This document shows, piece by piece, positions 6,135 through 12,722 of a DNA stretch of 12,758 nucleotides (within the stretch, counting starts at the first letter, position 1; each line of letters starts with the position of its first letter). Position numbers and translations under genes: made by a program. This DNA comes from Desulfovibrionaceae bacterium (lineage in GTDB: Bacteria > Desulfobacterota > Desulfovibrionia > Desulfovibrionales > Desulfovibrionaceae), in assembly GCA_030539415.1 (NCBI GenBank), contig JAUNSE010000018.1, positions 1 through 12,758 of the forward strand. The letters are read 5' to 3'. Under the pieces are notes generated by a model. That model saw only the letters and a program-made list of their open reading frames with translations, searched no databases and was not told the DNA's origin.

Positions 6135-7526
6135 CTAGAATGTCAGCGTCCGGTCGATGCGGGCAAGCGTTTCCTCCCTGCCCAGAAAAGCCATGATGTC
6201 ATGCAGATGAGAACCTCCCATGAAGCCCACCAGCGCGGTGCGCAGCGCCGGGGCTATCTCCTTGAAGGTCAGCCCGCTGTCCGCCACAAAGCTGTTGAAA
6301 AGCTGCTCCAGATGGGCCGCCTCGAAGGAGGGGCTGGCGGCCAGCACGGCACGCAGCCTTTCAAGGCGCTCCTTGGTTTCCGGACGAATCTGCTTGGCCA
6401 CGACCTTCTCGTCGTACGGCAGCTCGGCGGCGGGAGTCAGCATGGGCTTGAAGGCGGCGGCCAGTTCCACAAGCGTCTTGGCCCTGTCGCGGAAGAGCGC
6501 GCACAGTCCTTCCAGGCGCGCTTCGGACAGTTCGCCGTAACCGGCTTCCAGGGCGAAGGGCCTGACCAGGCGGGCCAGCTCGGCCACGGGCAGGGCGCGC
6601 ATGTAGTGCGCGTTGAGCCACTGCAGCTTGTTGGTGTCAAAGCGGGCGGCAGAGGGATTGAGATGGGTGCCGTCAAAGAGCTCGACCAGTTCCTCCAGGC
6701 TGAAAATCTCCTGATCACCGTGGGACCAGCCGAGACGGACCAGGTAGTTGACCAGGGCCTGGGGCAGAAGGCCGTCCTTCTCGTACTCGCTGGCGGCCCG
6801 GGCGCCGTGGCGCTTGGAAAGCTTGGCGCCATCCGAGCCCAGGATCATGGGCACATGTCCGAAAACGGGCTCCTTCAGACCCAGGGCGCGGTAAATCAGA
6901 ATCTGGCGGGGCGTGTTGGACACATGATCATCGCCGCGGATGACGTGCGTGATGCCCATTTCGTAGTCGTCGACCACCACGGCCATATTGTAGGTGGGCG
7001 TGCCGTCGGCGCGCTGTATGACCATGTCGTCGAGTTCGCTCACATCCACGCTGATGCGGCCCTTGACCATGTCGTCGAAGACAATCTTCCCTTCGGCGGG
7101 GCACTTCAGGCGCACGCAGGCGCCCTCGGCCGGTCCGTGATGCAGCTCGCGGCAGTGCCCGTTGTAGCGGGGCTTGAGCCCCATCGCCTTGGCCTGCTCG
7201 CGCATGGCGTCCACTTCCTCTGTGGTGCAGGTGCACCAGTAGGCCTGACCGCTCTCCAGCAGCCTGTTCACATACTGCCTGTACAGGTCCATGCGCTGCG
7301 TCTGATAGGTGAGCTCGCCGTCCCAGGACAGCCCGAGCCAGCGCATGGAGGCAAGGATGGAGTCGGTGTACTCCTGTTTGGAGCGCAGAAGATCGGTGTC
7401 CTCGATGCGCAGATGGAACTGGCCGTTGAAGTGGCGGGCGAGCAGCCAGCAGAAAATGGCCGTGCGCGCGCCGCCTATATGCAGATGCCCGGTGGGGCTG
7501 GGGGCAAAGCGGGTGACAACGTTCAT
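6135..7526 (-). CDS. gltX: Glutamyl-tRNA synthetase
   Basis: Class I aminoacyl-tRNA synthetase that charges tRNA-Glu in the cytoplasm. The 463-residue product has the expected length. The HIGH signature is within APSPTGHLHIGGART (residues 8-22) and the KMSKS-like loop is KLSKR (235-239). The IEDTD segment (41-45) and the region THVIRGDDHVSNTPRQ (193-208) are characteristic of GluRS. A cysteine cluster at C98, C100 and C125 lies where E. coli GluRS binds zinc; the fourth ligand position (127) is Glu rather than His. I chose the ATG at 7526 because GAGGA lies seven to nine bases before it and the protein then begins as GluRS proteins do. The gene leads a unit with the downstream helicase and is divergent from the PfkB kinase. 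Confidence 0.96.
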   Translation of the reverse strand: MNVVTRFAPSPTGHLHIGGARTAIFCWLLARHFNGQFHLRIEDTDLLRSKQEYTDSILASMRWLGLSWDGELTYQTQRMDLYRQYVNRLLESGQAYWCTCTTEEVDAMREQAKAMGLKPRYNGHCRELHHGPAEGACVRLKCPAEGKIVFDDMVKGRISVDVSELDDMVIQRADGTPTYNMAVVVDDYEMGITHVIRGDDHVSNTPRQILIYRALGLKEPVFGHVPMILGSDGAKLSKRHGARAASEYEKDGLLPQALVNYLVRLGWSHGDQEIFSLEELVELFDGTHLNPSAARFDTNKLQWLNAHYMRALPVAELARLVRPFALEAGYGELSEARLEGLCALFRDRAKTLVELAAAFKPMLTPAAELPYDEKVVAKQIRPETKERLERLRAVLAASPSFEAAHLEQLFNSFVADSGLTFKEIAPALRTALVGFMGGSHLHDIMAFLGREETLARIDRTLTF

Positions 7527-7868
7527 GAAAACTTCCTCAGGTATCTGGGATCCGGGCACAGGCTGTGACGTGCCGCGTTTTTACTTTCCGAAACAACAGA
7601 CGAAAGGCTCTCCCGCTTCCCGGGGAACCCTCTGTCCGCGACAGATGCTTGTACTCATTTTTGCTTCTGCGCGCAACGAACAGGACAGGCCGCCGCTTTG
7701 CCGCGCCCATGGCGCGCACGGCGTCCCGATGCGGCCGGCTTCGTGAAAAAGACTGCGTTCGCGGCACGTTCAGGCGCATTGCCAGAAAGAGTTCTCAGGC
7801 GTATGGAAAGGGCAATTGTGTCATCGATCCGGATCGGCCCGCGCGGGACGGTCCCGGAAGGAGTTTGC
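7527..7868. other. 342-base divergent intergenic region (gltX / kinase)
   Basis: The two genes are transcribed away from each other, so this region must hold both promoters. I see no protein-like ORF; the kinase frame stays open upstream to 7698 but without a ribosome binding site. A 6-bp hairpin TCTGTC-CGC-GACAGA lies at 7631-7645. For gltX only weak promoter matches are visible on the minus strand. I do not see a T-box, riboswitch or tRNA. Confidence 0.6.
7779..7807 (+). promoter_or_regulatory. Possible sigma70 promoter of the PfkB kinase
   Basis: TTGCCA (7779-7784) matches the -35 consensus at five of six positions. TATGGA (7802-7807) follows after 17 bases but matches the -10 consensus poorly. 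The start would be near 7814, about 55 bases before the ATG. This is the best candidate rather than a firm call. Confidence 0.3.
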
Positions 7869-8816
7869 ATGTCCATCTACGTTTCAGGCTCTCTTGCCTT
7901 TGACCGCATCATGAATTTCAACGGCTACTTTCAGGACCACATCCTGAAAGACAGGCTGCACATGCTCAACGTCTGCTTCATGGTCGACAACATGGTCGTC
8001 CGCCGCGGCGGCTGCGCCGGCAATATCGCCTACACCCTTGCCCTGATGGGGGAAAAGCCCTCCATCCTGAGCACCGTGGGCAGGGATTTTGCTGAGTACC
8101 GCGAGCATCTCGCCGGCATGGGCATCCGCCTTGACGGCGTCCAGGTGGACGAGAAGCTCTTCACGGCGCTGTGCTACATCACCACCGACCGGTCCAACAA
8201 TCAGATCACCGGCTTCTACGCCGGCGCCATGCTCACTCCCTCGACCTACGCCTTCCCCGGCATAGCCGCCGGCGATCTGGCCATTGTCTCCCCCGGCAAC
8301 ATGGACGACATGCAGCGCTTCCCGGACGTCTACCGCGAAAACGGCGTGCGCTTCATCTTCGACCCCGGCCAGCAGATGCCGCTCTACACGAAGGAAACAT
8401 TGAGCCGCGCCATCAGGGGAGCCTTTGCCTACGTGAGCAACGATTACGAGCTCGGACTCACCTGCAAGCTGCTCGAACTCGGCCGCGAGGAGGATCTGCT
8501 CGACAGCGTCGAATGGATCATCACCACCATGGCCGCCGACGGCTGCCGGGTGCGCGGCAGGGACGGCACGGACACCGTCATTCCCGCCCTGCCCTGCGCG
8601 AATGTGGCGGATCCCACCGGCGCGGGCGACTCGCAGCGCTCCGGCCTGCTCTTCGGGCTCGCCCATGGCCTGAGCGTCCCCGAGGCGGCCAGGTACGGTT
8701 CCGTGACAGCCAGCTACGCCATCGAACATCAGGGCACGCAGGAGCACAGCTTCACTTTCGAGGACTTCCGCGGCCGCTACGAGGCGGCCTTCGGCCCCAT
8801 GCCCGTCACCTTCTAG
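7869..8816 (+). CDS. PfkB-family kinase, adenosine kinase-like
   Basis: The 315-residue protein belongs to the ribokinase/PfkB family. Its closest recognisable relative by eye is the mycobacterial adenosine kinase (Rv2202c type): SGSLAFDRIM (D12 at the sugar site), RRGGCAGNIAYTLALMG (45-61), GRDFAEYREHL (71-81), FDPGQQ (164-169), NDYE (191-194) and the ending GTQEHSF. The ATP/anion-hole motif is DPTGAGD (248-254) with catalytic D254 intact. The residues after it read SQRSG instead of the usual AFRAG. The expected reaction is ATP-dependent phosphorylation of a nucleoside or sugar, most likely adenosine to AMP in purine salvage. The start has AAGGAG five bases before the ATG. It stands alone: divergent from gltX and ended by a strong terminator. 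Family assignment is firm; the substrate is inferred. Confidence 0.85.
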   Translation: MSIYVSGSLAFDRIMNFNGYFQDHILKDRLHMLNVCFMVDNMVVRRGGCAGNIAYTLALMGEKPSILSTVGRDFAEYREHLAGMGIRLDGVQVDEKLFTALCYITTDRSNNQITGFYAGAMLTPSTYAFPGIAAGDLAIVSPGNMDDMQRFPDVYRENGVRFIFDPGQQMPLYTKETLSRAIRGAFAYVSNDYELGLTCKLLELGREEDLLDSVEWIITTMAADGCRVRGRDGTDTVIPALPCANVADPTGAGDSQRSGLLFGLAHGLSVPEAARYGSVTASYAIEHQGTQEHSFTFEDFRGRYEAAFGPMPVTF

Positions 8817-8850
8817 ATTTCACGCGCGCTCGTCTTCCCCCGAAAGCGCG

Positions 8851-8886
8851 ACAGGGCCTCCGGCATGCGGAGGCCCTGTTTTATTT
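8851..8886 (+). terminator. Strong intrinsic terminator of the PfkB kinase
   Basis: A perfect 12-bp stem, ACAGGGCCTCCG with CGGAGGCCCTGT (8851-8862 and 8868-8879), encloses a 5-base loop and runs into TTTTATTT. It lies 35 bases past the stop. On the minus strand the same hairpin faces the end of the HD gene but lacks a T-run. Confidence 0.92.
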
Positions 8887-8898
8887 CTGCCTTTCTTC

Positions 8899-8912
8899 CG
8901 GCCTTCGGGCCG
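8899..8912. repeat. Small hairpin with TTCG loop
   Basis: CGGCC-TTCG-GGCCG is a 5-bp GC stem capped by a TTCG tetraloop on the plus strand. It lies between the kinase terminator and the end of the HD gene. On the minus strand, the coding strand of the HD gene, it follows the stop by about 22 bases but has no T-run. It may protect a 3' end rather than terminate. Confidence 0.4.
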
Positions 8913-8934
8913 CCGTCACGGGCTTTGCCGGCAG

Positions 8935-9648
8935 CTAGGATTTTCCGGACCCGCTTTCCGCGGGCGGCCGTCTGCGCCGCACAATGCCGGTCCGCCCGTG
9001 ACGGGCCGAGCGCATGGGACGGCCCGCGCGCCCGGCGGGGAGAGAGCGCTCCACCCACCAGCGCCTGTCCACGCGGCCGAACCACCAGCGGTTGTGATCG
9101 GTCTGCATCATTTCCGCGGCCACGGCCTGAGCCTGCGGGGTCTTCAGCCGGCCCAGGGCCGACTCGATCCAGTCCCTGGCAAAGGCGTTGCCCTTGTCGA
9201 GCTCCACCTTGAGATTGAAGAGCAGGTCCAGCTGATCGGCATCCTTGGCCAGTCTGGCCTCCGGACTTTCCCGGGCCTCGAACTCTCTGAAGGCGCCGAC
9301 AATGTCTTCCTCGAGCCCCGTGCCTTCCACGGCGTCCTGCTGGGCACGCAGCTCGTCCTTGGTGGCATAGCGCTGATTCATGTAGTTGAGGTCCGAGGTC
9401 CTCGCCTCGTGCAGGTCATGGAACAGTCCCAGCATGGCCGCGCGGTACGGGTCGGCCCCGGCCATTCTGGCCAGCGCGAAGCTCATGACGGCCACGCGGA
9501 AGCTGTGCTGGGCCACGTCCTCCGAGCCTGTGCCCAGAAATATGTAGCCGCTGCGGGGCGTGTGCCGCAGCATGCCGGCCTCGAAGAGGAAGTCCACTAT
9601 GCGCTCGAGCCGAGCGTGCGGGAATTGACCGCTGTCCGACTGCCGCAT
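8935..9648 (-). CDS. HD-domain phosphohydrolase (YfbR/HDDC2-like)
   Basis: Metal-dependent phosphohydrolase of the HD_3 class, which includes the 5'-deoxynucleotidase YfbR and HDDC2. In the 237-residue product the metal ligands are visible: H48 in EDVAQHSFRVA, the H77-D78 doublet in LGLFHDLHEA, and D136 in ARLAKDADQLD. DLNYMNQRY (86-94) follows the HD, as in relatives. The core ends near residue 200 with a tryptophan-rich RWWF/RRWWVE segment. A basic tail of about 37 residues, with RRRR at 224-227, is extra to the family. The ATG overlaps the stop codon of the response regulator by one base (TGATG), so translation is probably coupled, and the gene belongs to the kinase-regulator operon. The true substrate is unknown; dNMP hydrolysis is the family-based guess. 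Confidence 0.85.
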   Translation of the reverse strand: MRQSDSGQFPHARLERIVDFLFEAGMLRHTPRSGYIFLGTGSEDVAQHSFRVAVMSFALARMAGADPYRAAMLGLFHDLHEARTSDLNYMNQRYATKDELRAQQDAVEGTGLEEDIVGAFREFEARESPEARLAKDADQLDLLFNLKVELDKGNAFARDWIESALGRLKTPQAQAVAAEMMQTDHNRWWFGRVDRRWWVERSLPAGRAGRPMRSARHGRTGIVRRRRPPAESGSGKS

Positions 9649-11042
9649 CACTCGCCGTCCTCCCTGCTGTCTATCTCGTACTTGCGCAGCTTCTTGTGCA
9701 GCGTGGCCCGGGTTATGCCCAGCTTGCGGGCTGCGGCGCTCTTGTTGTCTCCGGTCTCGCGCAGCGTCTCCTCGATGGCCAGACGCTCGACCTCTTCCAG
9801 TGGCAGCCCGGCCAGGGACGAGGGCATTTCCGCCGGTCTGCTCAGATCCTGCTCGCTCAGACGGGAAATGGTCATGGGCAGTTCCGGGCCCAGCACCGTG
9901 TCGCCGGTGCACAGGATGACGGCGCGCTCGACGGCATTTTCCAGCTCGCGCACATTGCCAGGCCAGTCGTAGTGCAGAAGCATGTCCATGCACTGCGGGG
10001 AAAAGCCCTTGATGGTCTTGCGGTTGCGGGCGGAGAAGCGTGCCAGGAAGTGGGCGGCCAGCAGGGGAATGTCCTCGCGGCGCTGACGCAGGGGCGGCAC
10101 CTCGAAGCTGATGACGTTCAGACGGAAATAGAGATCCTCGCGGAAGCGCCGCTCCTCCACTTCCTTCTTGAGGTCGCGGTTGGTGGCGGCAATGACGCGC
10201 ACGTCCACATGCTCGCTCTTGTCCGAGCCAACGCGCTGGATTTCGCCCTGCTGAAGCGCCCGCAGCAGCTTGGCCTGCACGGAGAAGGGCATCTCGCCAA
10301 TCTCGTCCAGAAAGAGCGTGCCCTTGTCGGCCTGCTTGAATCGTCCCTCGCGGTGCCGGTCCGCGCCGGTGAACGCCCCCTTTTCATGGCCGAACAGCTC
10401 GGATTCAAGCAGGGTCTCCGCGAGAGCGGCGCAGTTGACGGTGATCAGCGGCGCATCCTTTCGCAGGCTCTGGGCATGGAGGGCTCTCGCCACCAGCTCC
10501 TTGCCCGTGCCGGACTCGCCGGTCACCAGCACGGTGGCCTCTGTCGGCGCGACCGTCTGAATCATGGCCAGCATGGACGTGATGGCCGGCGAGCGGCCCA
10601 GAATCTCGGGGCTGGAATTCTCTTCCGAGAGCTGGCGGCGCAGCTCCCTGTTCTCCACGCCCAGGCGCGCATGGGCCATGGCCTTTTTCAGGGTGTCCTT
10701 CAGCGCATCAAAGTCCAGAGGCTTTATCAGATAGTCATAGGCGCCCACGCGCAGCGCGTCGACGGCCGTCTCCACCGAGGAGTAGGCGGTCATGAGGATG
10801 ACCGGCAGGGACGGATTGTAGCTCAGTATCTGCTTCATGGCCGAGATGCCGTCGGTCCGGCCCATGCGCACGTCCGTCAGGACGGCATCAAAGGAGTCCT
10901 TGCGAACGGCCTCCACGGCTTCGTCGCCGTCCGCCGCCTCGACTACCGTGTAGCCCCAGCTCTTGAGCATCATTCGCAGCATGCCGCGGTGGGCGTCATC
11001 GTCATCGACGACCAGAACGGTCGCGCTTGTCGTAGTCTTCAT
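9648..11042 (-). CDS. Sigma54-activating response regulator (NtrC/ZraR type)
   Basis: Activator that hydrolyses ATP to open sigma54 promoters when phosphorylated by its partner kinase. The 464-residue protein has three complete parts. The receiver domain (about 7-120) has the acidic pocket D13-D16, phospho-acceptor D57 and K107. The AAA+ domain (about 145-375) has Walker A GESGTGKE (175-182), the sigma54-contacting GAFTGA (222-227), Walker B GTLFLDEIGEM (241-251) and RFREDLYFRL (299-308). A Fis-type helix-turn-helix lies near 430-455 (NKSAAARKLGITRATLHKKL). The residue four past D57 is Gly (61) where many receivers have Pro in the MP motif. The ATG at 11042 has AAGGA upstream. It is preceded by the histidine kinase after an 84-base gap and overlaps the HD gene. 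ZraR/HydG is the nearest named type, but the signal cannot be deduced. Confidence 0.95.
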   Translation of the reverse strand: MKTTTSATVLVVDDDDAHRGMLRMMLKSWGYTVVEAADGDEAVEAVRKDSFDAVLTDVRMGRTDGISAMKQILSYNPSLPVILMTAYSSVETAVDALRVGAYDYLIKPLDFDALKDTLKKAMAHARLGVENRELRRQLSEENSSPEILGRSPAITSMLAMIQTVAPTEATVLVTGESGTGKELVARALHAQSLRKDAPLITVNCAALAETLLESELFGHEKGAFTGADRHREGRFKQADKGTLFLDEIGEMPFSVQAKLLRALQQGEIQRVGSDKSEHVDVRVIAATNRDLKKEVEERRFREDLYFRLNVISFEVPPLRQRREDIPLLAAHFLARFSARNRKTIKGFSPQCMDMLLHYDWPGNVRELENAVERAVILCTGDTVLGPELPMTISRLSEQDLSRPAEMPSSLAGLPLEEVERLAIEETLRETGDNKSAAARKLGITRATLHKKLRKYEIDSREDGE

Positions 11043-11063
11043 ATCTGTATCCTTGCTTGAACC

Positions 11064-11076
11064 GGCGCGCGGCGCC
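11064..11076. repeat. GC hairpin in the kinase-regulator gap
   Basis: GGCGC-GCG-GCGCC is a 5-bp perfect stem with a 3-base loop. It lies in the 84-base gap between the kinase stop and the regulator ATG, about 22 bases before the ATG. It has no T-run. It could slow ribosome loading or protect the message, or it may be chance in GC-rich DNA. Confidence 0.35.
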
Positions 11077-11126
11077 GCATGTACGTACTGTCGTTACTGC
11101 GTGAATGCCCTCTGCCCAACCCGCGT

Positions 11127-12590
11127 TCAGGCCCCGGCCATGGGCAGCCAGAGCGTGAAGCAGGTTCCCCCTGGCTGCGTCCCCGCGGCCTGGGATGAGG
11201 TGACGGCAATGTCCCCGTTCAGAGCTTCCACAATCTTGTGCACCGTGGCAAGCCCTATGCCCGTGCCCTTTGCCTTGGTCGTGAAGTAGGGGTCAAAGAC
11301 GTGGCTCAGGTTTTCCGGAGGAATGCCCACGCCCGTGTCACGCACCTCGAGCCTGACCCGGTCCTTGTCCATTTCCACGGCCAGCGTGAGAGTGCCTCCG
11401 TCCGGCATGGCGTCCAGAGCATTGAGGCAGAGGTTCAGCACGGCCTGATTGAGTCTGTCCGGGTCGGCCAGAGCCGGCTGGCTCCTGCGCGCGAACTGCT
11501 GGACAATGCGCACGTTGCGGTGCGCCGCGTCCTGGGCAAGCAGTCTTGCGACATGCTGCACGACCTCCTCCAGGCGCGTGGACCTCAGGGCCACATCCGT
11601 GGGCTTCGACAGGCCGATGAGATCGGTGATGACGCGGTTCAGCCGGTCGGCCTCGCGCACCATAACCGAGGCCGCCTCCCTGTCGTCGCTGCCCTCCGGG
11701 AAGCGCTGGGCGAAATAGGTTGCGTAGCCCTTGATGGAACTCAGGGGATTGCGGATCTCGTGGGCCACGCCGGCGGCCAGATTGCCGACCGCGGCCAGTT
11801 TCTCCTTGCGGCGCATCTCCTCTTCGAGCGCGGCCACGCGGCTTTTGGCCTGCTTTTCCCCCAGCCTCGCCCGGCGGGCCTTCTGCGTGTAGTAGAGCAC
11901 CAGCAGGCAGGCCAGCCCCACCAGCAGGGTCACGCCGGCCAGCATGGTCACATAGGCCCTGTTCTGGGAGCGGGTGATTTCGAAGGGGGAGACATCCATG
12001 CCCAGAAAGATCATGGGCACAGGGACTCCCGGCCTGTTGGAGGGCGGAGGGGGGCGCCTGCGTCCGGGCGGCGGCCCGGGCTCGAAATTGCTGTAGACCA
12101 CGAAGCTGCGGAACCCCTCGACATTCATCACGCTCCAGCGCTTCTCGCCTCTGGGCGACAGCTGGTGCATGGTGGCCTCGGAGGCCTCCTGACCGTCAAT
12201 CTGCAGGATTTCACCCACGCGCTCGCGGTTGGAGTGGGCAATGATGGTGCCGTCGGGCATGGTGACGGCAATGAAATTGATGTCCCTGCTCTGCGTCATC
12301 TGCTCCAGCACAAGCTGAAGACGCACGCCGGCCTGCGAGCGCATGCCGGTGCGCAGAACATTTTCGAAGGCGGTTATCAGGGCAAAGCCCTTGTCGGCCA
12401 GAAGTCTGGTCAGCGTTGTCTCGTTGCGCTCCACCGATATGAGGGCGGGCAGGCTGACCATGAGGGTCAGCGTGACAAAGGCGAAAAACAGCACGATACC
12501 CATGGGGATATGGCCGAGTTTCTCGGCTTTGAAAATGCGCACGAGAACATTCTCCCGGCTGCGGGCTGTGGGCTGGGTGCTGCTGGACAA
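11127..12590 (-). CDS. Membrane sensor histidine kinase (ZraS/HydH type)
   Basis: Inner-membrane kinase expected to phosphorylate the adjacent sigma54 regulator. The 487-residue protein has a first membrane segment near 29-52, a periplasmic sensor of about 160 residues, and a second membrane segment near 213-234. A coiled-coil linker (240-265), a HisKA domain with H277 in GVAHEIRNPLSSIKGY, and a HATPase domain follow. The HATPase has N-box N390 (LNLCLNALDAM), G1 box DTGVGIPP (418-425) and G2 box KGTGIGLATVHKIV (441-454). The sensor contains a proline/arginine-rich loop (about 170-192, PGPPPGRRRPPPP) close to the second membrane segment. The start is TTG at 12590, with GGAGG seven bases upstream; no in-frame ATG lies nearby, and the first internal Met (30) would cut into the membrane segment. 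It heads the operon with the regulator and HD gene. The sensed signal is unknown. Confidence 0.93.
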   Translation of the reverse strand: MSSSTQPTARSRENVLVRIFKAEKLGHIPMGIVLFFAFVTLTLMVSLPALISVERNETTLTRLLADKGFALITAFENVLRTGMRSQAGVRLQLVLEQMTQSRDINFIAVTMPDGTIIAHSNRERVGEILQIDGQEASEATMHQLSPRGEKRWSVMNVEGFRSFVVYSNFEPGPPPGRRRPPPPSNRPGVPVPMIFLGMDVSPFEITRSQNRAYVTMLAGVTLLVGLACLLVLYYTQKARRARLGEKQAKSRVAALEEEMRRKEKLAAVGNLAAGVAHEIRNPLSSIKGYATYFAQRFPEGSDDREAASVMVREADRLNRVITDLIGLSKPTDVALRSTRLEEVVQHVARLLAQDAAHRNVRIVQQFARRSQPALADPDRLNQAVLNLCLNALDAMPDGGTLTLAVEMDKDRVRLEVRDTGVGIPPENLSHVFDPYFTTKAKGTGIGLATVHKIVEALNGDIAVTSSQAAGTQPGGTCFTLWLPMAGA

Positions 12591-12620
12591 GGATGGGCCT
12601 CCGGAGTGAAAGACATTTAC

Positions 12621-12649
12621 CTGATACTGAAAAGCTTCCTTTCTGTCCA
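12621..12649 (-). promoter_or_regulatory. Possible sigma70 promoter of the histidine kinase operon
   Basis: On the minus strand TGGACA (12644-12649, five of six matches) precedes TATCAG (12621-12626, moderate) by 17 bases. The start would be near 12614, about 24 bases before the TTG codon. I looked for a sigma54 element here and found none with the correct GG-N10-GC spacing. Confidence 0.4.
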
Positions 12650-12722
12650 GAGGTCTTTATTGTCACTTTTTCTTTCTTCTTCTCACACTGCATGCATCTG
12701 TTTGTTCAGGAGGCGCAGACAG

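Noticed and set aside
3841..7526. Anti-phage defence island containing the helicase
   Set aside because: The neighbours are housekeeping genes (gltX, an NFACT gene) and no nuclease, methylase or other defence gene is present.
4228..7568. Long plus-strand frames opposite the helicase and gltX (533 and 501 codons)
   Set aside because: Antisense shadows; the minus strand carries unambiguous helicase and synthetase motifs.
8998..11060. Long plus-strand frames opposite the HD and regulator genes (324 and 454 codons)
   Set aside because: Antisense shadows with no recognisable family or ribosome binding site; the minus-strand genes are certain.
12634..12649. Sigma54-like TGG...GC sequence upstream of the histidine kinase
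   Set aside because: The GG-to-GC spacing is 11 rather than 10 bases and the rest does not match the consensus.
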